Shown here piece by piece: positions 40,079 through 48,613 of a DNA stretch of 64,000 nt. This stretch comes from Gp6-AA40 sp035711805 (GTDB lineage: Bacteria; Acidobacteriota; Vicinamibacteria; Vicinamibacterales; UBA2999): contig DASTBV010000129.1 of assembly GCA_035711805.1 (NCBI GenBank), positions 1 to 64,000 of the forward strand, in the 5' to 3' direction. The notes beneath the pieces were generated by a model that was not told the origin of the DNA, did no database searches, and was given only the letters and a program-made list of their open reading frames with translations. The translations under genes were made by a program, and so were the position numbers. The number at the start of each line of letters is the position of its first letter. The first letter of the stretch is position 1.

Positions 40079-41059
40079 CTATTCGACCGGCGTCCAGCTC
40101 TTGTCCGGATTGAACCGCTCCATCCGCTTGAACGCGTCCAGCGTAGCCGGACCAAAGTCCTTTTCGTAGACGACGCCATCGTGGCTGACGATGAAGGTCT
40201 TGACGCCGGTCACGCCGTATTCCGCCGGGGCTGCGACCAGCGCGAAGCCGCCGATCATGACTTTGTTCACGACGAAGTCCAGCTGCCCGAGCGGCGCCGC
40301 CGGTCCCTGTCCCTTCAGGACTTTGAAGTAGTAGCCGCGGTAGGGCTCGGTGCGGTCTGTATAGCCGCGCTCGATCGCCTCTGCCACCTTCTCTCCAACA
40401 GGACCATCCCACGTACCGTCAGACTTCCGCCATGCGAGGCCGTCCTGCGTGCCGGGTGTGCTGATGATGCGCTGGGCGTATTGGGTGACATCGAATCCCT
40501 CGCGCACCCGGTGCGCGTATTCGTGCTGCGCTTCGACGTAGCCGCGGCAGATCTGAATGGCATCCAGCTCATTGCGGCCGATGCGCCGGCGCGCCAGTTC
40601 CTCCCGGCCGGCCTCCGCATCGAACGACCACCGCGTGCCGCGTTTGACGATCGGTATCGGAAACGGCCACTCGCTGTCTCCGACCAGCAGGAAGGCTCGG
40701 CCTCGAGTGGCGGGATCAACCGACACTTCCGCTTTTTCGCGGGCCTTGTCTACGAACTCGGCGGCGCGCAGTCGATCCTCGGCGTCGTTGCCCGGAAGCA
40801 CGATCTCCTCGAGCTTCGGGCCGAACAGTTCCTGCAGCGCTGAGACGTCGAACGCCGTCGCCGCGGCGAGCAGCGCATCCGCCGCCTGTTTGGGACTGTC
40901 GAAGCTCTTGACGGCCGTCGTCTGCGCCGCGCGAGATGCCCGGGTCGCGCTCTGCGCGAGAGAGGGGAGCGGCGCGGCGATCACACCGAGCGTTACGGCA
41001 ACGCCCGCCAGCAGTGGCCAGTGCGGCCGGGTCCGTGTTGCACCTTGGGTCTTCATCAT
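40079..41059 (-). CDS. Secreted DUF2950 protein
   Basis: A 326-aa protein with a signal peptide (PLLAGVAVTLGVIAAPLPSLAQ). The mature part has FDSPKQAADALLAAATAFDV, PFPIPIVKRGTRWSFDAEAG, EELARRRIGRNELDAIQICR and GKPTDRT-like GYTDRTEPYRGYYFKVLKGQ, which define DUF2950. Its function is unknown. It follows the DUF3300 gene by 10 bp; this two-gene pair is conserved in many Proteobacteria and Acidobacteria, suggesting a common envelope role. Start at the first of two ATGs after AAGGAGAC. Confidence 0.88.
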   Translation of the reverse strand: MMKTQGATRTRPHWPLLAGVAVTLGVIAAPLPSLAQSATRASRAAQTTAVKSFDSPKQAADALLAAATAFDVSALQELFGPKLEEIVLPGNDAEDRLRAAEFVDKAREKAEVSVDPATRGRAFLLVGDSEWPFPIPIVKRGTRWSFDAEAGREELARRRIGRNELDAIQICRGYVEAQHEYAHRVREGFDVTQYAQRIISTPGTQDGLAWRKSDGTWDGPVGEKVAEAIERGYTDRTEPYRGYYFKVLKGQGPAAPLGQLDFVVNKVMIGGFALVAAPAEYGVTGVKTFIVSHDGVVYEKDFGPATLDAFKRMERFNPDKSWTPVE

Positions 41060-41069
41060 CGTCTCCTTG

Positions 41070-42488
41070 TCAACGGCGTCCGCCGCCGCCACGACTGCGT
41101 CCGCCGCCTCCGCGTGACATCCCGCCGCCGCTCGGGCGCGACATCCCGCCGGAGCTGCGCGTGCTAGACCCACCGCGGCTGCTGCTCGAGCGAGCTTTGG
41201 ATCCATCGAAACCGCCACTGCTCCCGAACGAACCGCTGCCTCGATCGCTGCTGCCCAGGTCGCGGCTGCCGATGCGATCGCCGCTGCTGCCGCTGAAGCT
41301 TCCGCGGTCACCGACACTGCCACTGGATCGGTCGCCAAGATTTCCGCCGCGGTCGCGGTCGCTGACGCTACCGCCGGATCGCTCGCTGAGCCCGCCGGTC
41401 CGCGGGTCGCGGCTGCCGGCGCGGTCGCTGACGCTGCCGCCCCGTGCATCGCGGCTTCCCGCGCGGTCACCCACGCCGGTCGTGCCCACAGCGCCGCTGC
41501 TGCGGAGGTTGCCGCCCTCGCGCCGGACTTCCTGCCGGGCGCCCGCCTGCCGCTGCGTCAATGAGTCACCGCGGGCAGTGCCGCCGTACTTGTTGGCGGT
41601 GGCGCGGTCCCGATACGGCGCCCCGCCCCGATGCTCAGGACGGTGTTGCCAGCTGGTGCGCCCACTGAGGTTGTTGTTGCCGGCGCGGATATTGGCGTTG
41701 CGGTTGAAGTTGTTGTTGTTGTTGATGGTGATGTCGTTGTCGCCGCCCCATCGGCATCCCCAGCCCCAGCCGCCGCCCCCGCCCCAGATCGCGCCCACGG
41801 CGACGCCGACTCCGAAACCCAGCGCCAGGCCGCCGGTCGGGTAGTAGATGGGCGGATACGGGTAGATGGGCGCGCCATACGCCCAGACCGGGTCGTATTC
41901 GGGCACATATATGACATCCGGTTCGGACTGCTCGATCACGATGACCTGCTCGCGCTCGACGACCTGTGTCTGCACCGTTTGCTGCGGTGTCGACGTCAGC
42001 GTGCCTTTGTCCTGCGCTTTGTGGCGCATTCGTTGAACGGCATCCATGACGTCGTTCTGTTGCGCGAGAAAGGCGTTGCCGAGGTCAGTGGTCCACTGGA
42101 TGTCGTTGACGAGGCGCCTGACGAGATCCGGCAGCCCGGCCATCGCTTGAATGCTGGGATCCCAGGGCTGCTTCGACACGGCGTCGACGAGGGCTTTGTC
42201 CTTCACCCCCGGGTTCTTCTGCAGCCACTGTTGAAGCTGCACGAGCTCCAGCGGGTAGGTCGACGCGGCCAGCACCTGAGCGAGCAGCGGGTCGGGGTAC
42301 AGCGCGATAGGCGAGACGAGCGAATCGAGCTGATCGGGCGGAATGCTCACTGCACTTTCGGCGGCCGCCTGCGGCTCCTGCGCTGCAGCCTGCGTTGTGA
42401 GGGAGCTTCCGGGCAGCAGCGCAACAGTGCACGCCACGGCCACGTACGTGCGAATCGATCGACGGGTTTGGCTTCGTTGCAGCATCAC
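41070..42488 (-). CDS. Secreted DUF3300 protein with repetitive Gly/Arg/Asp/Ser tail
   Basis: A 472-aa protein. Signal peptide about 1-35. DUF3300 at about 45-230: IPPDQLDSLVSPIALYPDPL, LLAQVLAASTYPLELVQLQQ and YVPEYDPVWAYGAPIYPYPP. A Gly/Trp-rich stretch and NITINNNNNFNR lead to a tail of about 190 residues built of GSRD, GDRAGS and GGSVSDR units ending GGGGRSRGGGGRR. The tail is highly repetitive, positive and negative in blocks, so probably unstructured. It is paired with DUF2950. Divergent from the Crp/Fnr regulator across about 240 bp. Confidence 0.85.
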   Translation of the reverse strand: MMLQRSQTRRSIRTYVAVACTVALLPGSSLTTQAAAQEPQAAAESAVSIPPDQLDSLVSPIALYPDPLLAQVLAASTYPLELVQLQQWLQKNPGVKDKALVDAVSKQPWDPSIQAMAGLPDLVRRLVNDIQWTTDLGNAFLAQQNDVMDAVQRMRHKAQDKGTLTSTPQQTVQTQVVEREQVIVIEQSEPDVIYVPEYDPVWAYGAPIYPYPPIYYPTGGLALGFGVGVAVGAIWGGGGGWGWGCRWGGDNDITINNNNNFNRNANIRAGNNNLSGRTSWQHRPEHRGGAPYRDRATANKYGGTARGDSLTQRQAGARQEVRREGGNLRSSGAVGTTGVGDRAGSRDARGGSVSDRAGSRDPRTGGLSERSGGSVSDRDRGGNLGDRSSGSVGDRGSFSGSSGDRIGSRDLGSSDRGSGSFGSSGGFDGSKARSSSSRGGSSTRSSGGMSRPSGGGMSRGGGGRSRGGGGRR

Positions 42489-42662
42489 GTCACTCTCTGA
42501 GAATCCTGAAGCGATTCACCTCCTGCTGCTGCAAGCCGGTGGCCGCCGCGTGCGCCGACGACAGCGCGGTACGCGCGCGGATCGGACGGCACCGCGACGA
42601 CCGGCCGTCGGCTGGTGACAGCCCGCTGAGAGCCACGTCCTGATCGCCCGCGCAACGCCGCG

Positions 42663-42709
42663 TGATCGGGTCTGAAACATGCGCGGACGGATGTTTGCTG
42701 ATCGGGTCT
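42663..42709. promoter_or_regulatory. Direct repeat TGATCGGGTCT, 36 bp apart, upstream of the Crp/Fnr gene
   Basis: Identical 11-mers at 42663-42673 and 42699-42709 lie just ahead of the regulator start. They could be operator sites. The rest of the 42489-42731 gap shows no gene. Confidence 0.35.
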
Positions 42710-42731
42710 CGATATGAGGAGCACCGCGATC

Positions 42732-43475
42732 ATGTCGAAGCAACCCGCCTGGAGTAACGGCACAGATGCTGCGAGCCCACGCGAGCCGGCGCTCGTGGCC
42801 ATTCCCTTCCTCAAGGAGGCTTCAGGCAGTGACCCTGTGGAGCTGCTCTCCGACGCGCAGCGGGAGAAGCTCGTGCGGTTGGCGACCGTTCGCGAGTTGC
42901 CGGCGCGCACCGTGGTCTACCGCGCGGGCAGCCCTGCGGACAGCGTGTTCATCATCGGCGAGGGGGTCGTCAAGTCGTATCGCGATCTGGCGAGCGGCCG
43001 GCGCCGCATCGCCGCGTTCTTTTTCGCGCGCGACCTCTTCGGCCTCGCCGAAGCCGGGTACTACGTCAACACGGTGCAGACGATTACCCCGGTGCGGCTG
43101 TACGACATCAAGTTCGATGCGCTCACCGCGCTCTTCAAGCGCGAGCCGGACATCGAGCTGCAGTTTCTCTGCAAGGTCGTCCATGTGCTGCGCGAGGTGC
43201 AGCATCACACGATCATCATCGGACGGCGCGACGCGGCCGGACGGTTGGCGATGCTGTTGCGTCTGCTGCAGAAGCAGAGCCTGGCGCAAGGTCACCGCGA
43301 CATCGCGCTGCCGATGAGCCGATCGGACATTGCCAACTACCTGGGACTGTCGCCCGAGGCCGTGAGCCGGGCGAGCCGGCGGCTCGAGCGTCAGGGGATT
43401 GTCGAGTTCCACGGTCGCGGTGAAGTCCGCGTCATCGACCGTCAGCGCTTCGCCGCGATAGCCGCGGCCGCATGA
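42732..43475 (+). CDS. Crp/Fnr-family regulator, FixK/DNR-like
   Basis: A 247-aa regulator. A cyclic-nucleotide-type beta-roll spans about 45-150 (VVYRAGSPADSVFIIGEGVVKSY), then a dimerisation helix and a winged helix at about 170-245. The recognition helix reads SPEAVSRASRRL, giving E-x-x-S-R at residues 209, 212 and 213, the residues FNR uses to read TTGAT. Only one cysteine (Cys147) is present, so the FNR-type 4Fe-4S sensor is absent; FixK/DNR-type proteins are the better comparison. Two perfect FNR boxes in the window (43508 and 45280) are its likely targets. Start at 42732 has AGGAG about 10 bp upstream; 42714 is an alternative. Confidence 0.85.
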   Translation: MSKQPAWSNGTDAASPREPALVAIPFLKEASGSDPVELLSDAQREKLVRLATVRELPARTVVYRAGSPADSVFIIGEGVVKSYRDLASGRRRIAAFFFARDLFGLAEAGYYVNTVQTITPVRLYDIKFDALTALFKREPDIELQFLCKVVHVLREVQHHTIIIGRRDAAGRLAMLLRLLQKQSLAQGHRDIALPMSRSDIANYLGLSPEAVSRASRRLERQGIVEFHGRGEVRVIDRQRFAAIAAAA

Positions 43476-43507
43476 TGTGCGCCGGCGCGCGACGCGATGC
43501 CTAGCGG

Positions 43508-43550
43508 TTGATTCGAATCAACACGCCTGCGCGTCTTCTTTCCCTAGAAT
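43508..43550 (+). promoter_or_regulatory. FNR box plus -10, class II promoter
   Basis: The perfect TTGATTCGAATCAA (43508-43521) is followed after 23 nt by TAGAAT (43545-43550). The box centre then lies near -42 from the predicted start, the class II activator position. The transcript would begin about 50 nt upstream of the ATG at 43607. Confidence 0.8.
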
Positions 43551-43606
43551 CCCGCGCAGGTCGCGTTCCATTGAACACCCGTTCCGAAACTCTACCGTTG
43601 TGGGGG

Positions 43607-43987
43607 ATGCGGGCCCTCGTCGTCGAGCCCGATCAGGCCGATCGGGAGCTCCTCGTTGCCACCCTGATGTCGGCTGGACTCGTGGTCACCGCGGTGGACA
43701 GTTTCAGGAGTGCCCACACGCGACTCGTGCGGCGGCCGCCCACGGTCCTCATCACCGAGATTCGGCTCGGATGCCACAATGGCCTGCACCTCGCGCACAT
43801 CGCCCGCTGGCTGCGACGGCAGATGATCCTCGTGGTGACGTCGCATCATCGCGATCCGGTACTGACGCGCGACGCGGCGGCGCTGGGCGCCACGTTCGTG
43901 CCGAAGCCGCTCAGGCCGGGCCGGCTGCTGGTGACGCTGTACCGTGCGTCGCGCGCCGCGCTGCCAGAGCAGTACGCGGGCGCGTGA
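43607..43987 (+). CDS. Receiver-like domain protein with Glu in place of the phospho-Asp
   Basis: A 126-aa single receiver domain. MRALVVEPDQADRELL gives the N-terminal acidic residues, and FVPKPLRPGRL supplies the conserved Lys (about 100). The strand that should carry the phosphoacceptor reads TVLITEIRLG, with Glu51 instead of Asp, so it may be constitutively active or a protein-interaction decoy. No output domain. The ATG at 43607 fits the predicted transcript start. It lies directly downstream of an FNR box. Its partner kinase may be the one at 45361-47232. Confidence 0.7.
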   Translation: MRALVVEPDQADRELLVATLMSAGLVVTAVDSFRSAHTRLVRRPPTVLITEIRLGCHNGLHLAHIARWLRRQMILVVTSHHRDPVLTRDAAALGATFVPKPLRPGRLLVTLYRASRAALPEQYAGA

Positions 43988-44054
43988 CGGTCACGAGCCC
44001 GCCGCCGCTCACGCGTTGGCGGCGGGCTGATGAACGATGAGCCGATCCTCTCGT

Positions 44055-44672
44055 TTATCCGCGCACGCGCGAACGGTAGACGCGAAAGCCGAAGCTTCCC
44101 GCCACTGAGAGCAGCCCCAGCAGTCCGATGACGGCAAGTGGGCTCGCCGTTTTCGGCAGCGGCTCCTGAATTCCTGATGTCGCGACCGGTGGCGGCAGAG
44201 CAGGAGCAGGCGCGGGCGATTCCGCCGGCGGCGCCGGCACCGGCGCTGGTGCGGCTTCGGCGCGCTGCGGCACGACCGGTATCAGCCGGAAGGACCTGAC
44301 CGAGAGCTCACGCAGGTTCTCCGGGTTGCTGCTCGTCTCCCGCTCGAGCCGTCCGCTGATCTCAATCCAGCGGCCGACCAGCGTTTCGTTGATGCCGCGA
44401 TCGTCGGCGTCATCGAGATCGAGCGCTCGTGCGTCGATCGCGGCGTCACACGCGGCGTCGGTTACGCTGGCGACCGGACCGAGCCGGGGGCTCGCCAGCA
44501 GGTACTTGTCACCATCCTTGCCGCCGCGCTGGAGACACCCCGTGACCGTTATCACGGCGCTTTCCCCCGCCGGCAGCAGGGCTTCGTTCTGTGCGCGTGC
44601 CGGAGCGACGACGACGAGCCCCCACGTCAGCACGATGCCCATTGATGCGCCACTTATATACCGAAGAGTCAT
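44055..44672 (-). CDS. Secreted protein with LPKTA C-terminal sorting signal
   Basis: A 205-aa protein. Signal peptide about 1-28 (ending APARAQ). The mature domain (VITVTGCLQRGGKDGDKYLL, LVGRWIEISGRLERE) is a small OB-like fold. A Pro/Ala-rich linker (140-165) leads to LPKTA (172-176), the hydrophobic SPLAVIGLLGLLSVAG and a basic tail RVYRSRVRG. The tail shares SPLAxxGLLGLLSxAG and a basic end with the protein at 3708-4487, so both are candidate substrates of the sortase at 1964-2671. The ATG at 44672 has GGAGGTGGG upstream. It is downstream of the FNR-box-controlled receiver gene. Confidence 0.8.
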   Translation of the reverse strand: MTLRYISGASMGIVLTWGLVVVAPARAQNEALLPAGESAVITVTGCLQRGGKDGDKYLLASPRLGPVASVTDAACDAAIDARALDLDDADDRGINETLVGRWIEISGRLERETSSNPENLRELSVRSFRLIPVVPQRAEAAPAPVPAPPAESPAPAPALPPPVATSGIQEPLPKTASPLAVIGLLGLLSVAGSFGFRVYRSRVRG

Positions 44673-44770
44673 AGTCCGTCCCACCTCCATCTTCACTGTG
44701 AGGCTGCGAGTCGAACGTGACTATGCAGATCCGCCCGCGAGAGCGGGCGAGCTCTGGTGTTTCCTGACCG

Positions 44771-45235
44771 TCAGGATCTCGGAGAGATGAACGACCGTCC
44801 CGCGCGCGCGTCCTGCACGGCTGCGAGCAGGTCGCTCGACAGCCGCCGCTTCAGCACGTAGCCGGTTCCGCCGGACTGCATCGCCGCCTCGACGATCTGC
44901 GCGTCGTCGTGGATGGTCAGGAACACGATCGCGGCCGTAGACTTCTGCGCGCACAGAGCGGCGGCGACCTCGAGCCCGGACATCCCCGGCATCGAGATAT
45001 CGAGCACGATGACGTCAGGCCGCAACGTGCCGGCTGCTGCCAGCGCCGACCGGCCGTCCGTCGCCGTCCCGACGATCACGCAGACGGGCGCCAGCGCCGC
45101 GCCGGCAATGGTGAGCAGTTCAGGACTGTCATCGACGAGAAGAACGCGCGTCGGTCGGTCAGACGACGAACTGGGCGAGATGTCGCGGGCTGTCACCCCG
45201 GAATGCCCTGGATTGTGGTGCAGGTGGTGCAGCAC
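44771..45235 (-). CDS. Single-domain response regulator
   Basis: A receiver of up to 154 aa. RVLLVDDSPE has the acidic pocket, VIVLDISMPGMSG carries Asp79 (phosphoacceptor), VFLTIHDD has the conserved Thr, and GTGYVLKRRLS contains Lys129. The C-terminus ends soon after (AVQDARAGRSFISPRS), with no LuxR output. The start is uncertain: the GTG at 45235 lies only about 10 nt from the predicted transcript start, so the GTG at 45196 is plausible. Under the FNR box at 45280. Confidence 0.85.
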   Translation of the reverse strand: MLHHLHHNPGHSGVTARDISPSSSSDRPTRVLLVDDSPELLTIAGAALAPVCVIVGTATDGRSALAAAGTLRPDVIVLDISMPGMSGLEVAAALCAQKSTAAIVFLTIHDDAQIVEAAMQSGGTGYVLKRRLSSDLLAAVQDARAGRSFISPRS

Positions 45236-45250
45236 GACGCGATGACGCGA

Positions 45251-45293
45251 ATTCTAATGAAGCACGACGCGATAACGCGTTGATCGCGATCAA
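45251..45293 (-). promoter_or_regulatory. FNR box plus -10, class II promoter (minus strand)
   Basis: The perfect TTGATCGCGATCAA (45280-45293, extended palindrome GCG...CGC) is followed on the minus strand after 23 nt by TAGAAT (45256-45251). The spacing and -10 sequence are the same as at 43508-43550. Confidence 0.8.
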
Positions 45294-45360
45294 CGCCTGC
45301 GGGGTGGACTGCACACATTGTGACTGGCTGCTGAGTGCAGCCATCGTGCCAGTGGGCTCG

Positions 45361-47232
45361 TCAGGTGCGCGCTGGGGTATCGCCGTGGAAATCGAGAGAA
45401 GGTAACGATCTCGTGTCCTCGATAACGTTCAGCGGCACACGGATCTCGAGCCTCGTGCCGGCACCCGGTTTCGAGAGGATCACGAACGTGCCACCGACGG
45501 CGTCCACCCGCTCGCGGATGCCGATCAGGCCAAGCCCCTCGCCCCATGCCGTGTCGACGTCGAATCCGACGCCGTCGTCCACGATCGTCAGTTCGAGCTC
45601 CGTGGGCCGGCCGATCAGCGTCATCGAGACCGAGCGCGCGTGGCTATGTTTGAGAGCGTTCTGCAGTGACTCCTGAACGATGCGGAACAGAGACAGGGTG
45701 AGATCCTGTGGCGGCCGCGCAGGGACGTTCTCGTGAGTGAAGGTGATGGCGATGCCGGCTTGTGACACCGCGTTCTGCAGATCGGCCAACGCGGCGACCA
45801 ACCCGATCAGCTGCAGCTTGTACGGGTGCAGCCGGCGTGACAGATCGTGCACGCTGGTGATGATGGTTCCCGTGCGCGAGGACGCGGTGTCGATCAACTC
45901 CAGCGCCGCCTGCGGGCGGACGAGACCGCGCAGCATTGCCAGATCGATCGCGAGCAGCGAGAGCTGCTGGTTGATGTCGTCGTGCAGCTCGCGTGCGATC
46001 CGCCCGCGCTCCGCTTCCTGCGCGTTCAACAAGCGGCCCCCGAGATCGCGGATTCGCCCATAGCTGGCCTGGAGCTCGGACTGGCGTTGCCGCAGCTCGC
46101 GCTCCGCGCGCCGGCCCCGTTCGCGTTGAATCATCAGTCCTGTGATCAGCACGGTCTGGATCAGGAAGACGCCGATGCCCGCGAGGATGTAGGCCTGGTA
46201 GCGGTCCCAGACCCCCGGCTCGCGAAACCGGACGAGGGCGTTATCCGGAACGCGCGCTTCCGGGATGCCCCACCGCTGCAGCTGACGCCAATCGACCTGA
46301 TCGGCATTCAGGTCGAGCTGCGCGATCGGAATACCGTCGACTCGTGCTCCGCGCAGCACGCGGATGGCAAGGCGTGCGACGTGACTGGTGGCGGCTCGCT
46401 GGCTGTACACGCTTCCGCCAACGATGCCGTGGTCGAAGGCGGAGTCGACCCAGCTATAGGTCGGCGCGGTCGCCGCCGCGACGACCCGGTCGACGTAATC
46501 CAGCGGGTGGAATTTCCTGCCGGCGCCGTCCTGCGAGACGAGTGCGTAGAAGACAGCCGAGTGCGGAGGTAGCGCTGCCAGTCGCCGTTCGAGATCGTCG
46601 CTGGCCAGTCCGGACAAGTAGGTGAAGGTCAGGCGCGACTCATACGGCCGAAATTGCGTCCGAACGAGCCGCTCGTACGCACGGTCGGCGACGGCAGCAC
46701 CGCTGACGATGAAGACCTGCGTGACGTCTGGCTGCAGCTTCTGAATCAATGGGACTGTCGCCCCGAAATTTCGTTCGAGAATGAGTCCCGTCGAGTCCGG
46801 TCCACCTCGCGTGGCCCGATTGTTCGCCAGGAACACCATCGGGGTGTCACGAAAGAGCGCCGGGCGATTTGCCTCGACCAGTTCGACGGCGGCGTCTCCC
46901 AGTCCGATCACGACGTCGAATTGCCGCCCCTGATACTTCGCGCGGAGAAAATCGGCGAAGGCGAGACGATACGACGCTTCGGGAAAACGGACGACGTCGA
47001 TGAACTCGGAGTAGTAATCGAGATTGCCGTCGAATTCGGCGTTGAGCGCGCGTGGCAATTCGTCTTCGGCGACGAGGCTGAACTGCGCGTCCGGGCGCGT
47101 CGCGTGCAGAACGAGCACCTGACGGTGGCCCTGCTGAGCCCGCACTGTGTCGACGTCGGATACGGCCGCAAGAAGGATCGCGACGAGCGGACACAATACC
47201 GCCGGCGAGCACAGACCGTGGAACCACCTCAT
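45361..47232 (-). CDS. Histidine kinase with periplasmic substrate-binding-type sensor
   Basis: A 623-aa membrane kinase of the NarL-partner type. Signal/first membrane segment about 5-30, then a periplasmic domain of about 300 residues resembling ABC substrate-binding proteins (RQVLVLHATRPDAQFSLVAE, FDVVIGLGDAAVELVEANRP, SWVDSAFDHGIVGGSV). A second membrane segment lies at about 350 (AYILAGIGVFLIQTVLITGL). A short coiled coil and the HisKA_3 box ARELHDDINQQLSLLAIDL (His about 415) follow, then HATPase motifs (QESLQNALKHSHA, DDGVGFD, GLGLIGIRERV). It lies upstream of the receiver gene at 44771 on the same strand. Signal unknown. Confidence 0.88.
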   Translation of the reverse strand: MRWFHGLCSPAVLCPLVAILLAAVSDVDTVRAQQGHRQVLVLHATRPDAQFSLVAEDELPRALNAEFDGNLDYYSEFIDVVRFPEASYRLAFADFLRAKYQGRQFDVVIGLGDAAVELVEANRPALFRDTPMVFLANNRATRGGPDSTGLILERNFGATVPLIQKLQPDVTQVFIVSGAAVADRAYERLVRTQFRPYESRLTFTYLSGLASDDLERRLAALPPHSAVFYALVSQDGAGRKFHPLDYVDRVVAAATAPTYSWVDSAFDHGIVGGSVYSQRAATSHVARLAIRVLRGARVDGIPIAQLDLNADQVDWRQLQRWGIPEARVPDNALVRFREPGVWDRYQAYILAGIGVFLIQTVLITGLMIQRERGRRAERELRQRQSELQASYGRIRDLGGRLLNAQEAERGRIARELHDDINQQLSLLAIDLAMLRGLVRPQAALELIDTASSRTGTIITSVHDLSRRLHPYKLQLIGLVAALADLQNAVSQAGIAITFTHENVPARPPQDLTLSLFRIVQESLQNALKHSHARSVSMTLIGRPTELELTIVDDGVGFDVDTAWGEGLGLIGIRERVDAVGGTFVILSKPGAGTRLEIRVPLNVIEDTRSLPSLDFHGDTPART

Positions 47233-47524
47233 AGCCCGCGAGGCAGTACGCTAAAAGAGTGCGAGACGGCAAGTCAATGACGATCCGCCGCCGAGTGCAC
47301 GGATTTCAGCCCAGACGTAAACGATTTGTAAAGCACCCGTCAGGTCCCGGCCGAGGCGGATCCAATGTCCCGTCGTGTCACTTCCTGTCATAACGCCTCG
47401 GACGTGATACCGCTGACGTGCGGGAGCGGCCGTTCCGAATTCGCATAGGCGCACCGCGATTCGGCGGACGACAGTGGGACGTTGCGTGGTCGCGTCCTCA
47501 TTCAGCGAGCCGCGCGCTGCGATC

Positions 47525-48613
47525 ATGGCCGCCTTACTCGCCGCCCTGCGCCACAACCCGCTGCTGTGGCTGCTGATCTTCGTGCCGGCCGTTCTTGCCG
47601 GCGAGCGCCTGCGGCCCGAGGCGCACACGCTGCTGTTCGTGTTCTCGGTGCTCGCCATCGTGCCGCTGGCCGCGCTCCTCAGCGAGGCCACGTCCTGGGT
47701 CGCGGCGAAGACCGGCGATGCCGTCGGCGGGCTCCTGAACGCGACGCTCGGCACGTTGACCGAACTGGTCATTGCCGTCACCGCGCTGCGGGCCGGCGAG
47801 TACGTGCTCGTCAAGGCGTCCGTCGCCGGCGCGATCGTGGCCAACAGCCTCTTCATCGTCGGTGCGTCGTTCCTGCTCGGCGGGCTGAAGTACCACGTTC
47901 AGGAGTTCAATCACGTCAACGCCCGCTTTCAGGCCAGTCTGCTGTTCCTGGCGACAATCGCGCTGCTGGTGCCGTCCGCCATCAACGCGGCAGACGGCCG
48001 CGCGGCCGCCTTCACGCAGCAGGTGAGTCTGGTGCTGTCCGGCCTCCTGATCGTCGCCTACGGACTGGCGCTGTTGTTTTCGCTGGGCACGCACCGCGAG
48101 CTGTTCGCCAGCGCGCACCACGGCAGCGATGACGTGACGCGGCCGATTGGACTCGCCTTGATGACGCTGGCGGTGGTGACCGTATTCGTGGCGCTGGTGA
48201 GCGAGATCTTCGTCGAATCGGTGCAGCACGCGGCGGTGTCGTTCGGCATGACGCCGGCCTTCGTTGGCTTCATCGTCGTCGCGCTGATCGGCGCGTCCGC
48301 GGAAATGGCCACCACCTTTTCCGCCGCGCGCAGGAACCGGCTCGATCTGAGTGTCGGCGTCGCGTTGAGTGCCGCGACGCAGCTGGCGCTGTTCGTCGGT
48401 CCGTTCCTCGTTCTGATCAGCTATGCCATCGCCCCGGCGCCGATGGATCTCCGATTCTGGATGAGCGCCGTCGTCATGATGCTGGTGTCTGCGCTCGCGG
48501 TTGCGCTGGTGACGAACAACGGGCGTTCCACGTGGTTCGTCGGTGTGCTGCTCCTGATGATCTATTCAATCTTTGCGACGAGCCTGTATCTGATGCCGCC
48601 GCTGGTGCGATGA
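47525..48613 (+). CDS. cax: Ca2+/H+ antiporter (CaCA family)
   Basis: A 362-aa exchanger with about 11 membrane segments. The two alpha repeats are visible: GGLLNATLGTLTELVIAVTA and VALIGASAEMATTFSAARRN, both with the conserved acidic residue, and DLSVGVALSAATQLALFVGP follows. Exports Ca2+ in exchange for protons. The ATG at 47525 was preferred to a GTG 17 codons earlier. The 290-bp gap upstream holds no gene; no strong promoter is recognised in it. The stop overlaps the next ATG. Confidence 0.9.
   Translation: MAALLAALRHNPLLWLLIFVPAVLAGERLRPEAHTLLFVFSVLAIVPLAALLSEATSWVAAKTGDAVGGLLNATLGTLTELVIAVTALRAGEYVLVKASVAGAIVANSLFIVGASFLLGGLKYHVQEFNHVNARFQASLLFLATIALLVPSAINAADGRAAAFTQQVSLVLSGLLIVAYGLALLFSLGTHRELFASAHHGSDDVTRPIGLALMTLAVVTVFVALVSEIFVESVQHAAVSFGMTPAFVGFIVVALIGASAEMATTFSAARRNRLDLSVGVALSAATQLALFVGPFLVLISYAIAPAPMDLRFWMSAVVMMLVSALAVALVTNNGRSTWFVGVLLLMIYSIFATSLYLMPPLVR

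Noticed and set aside
42732..43475. Oxygen-sensing FNR with a 4Fe-4S cluster
   Set aside because: Only one cysteine is present, so cluster binding like E. coli FNR is not supported; the FixK/DNR type fits better.
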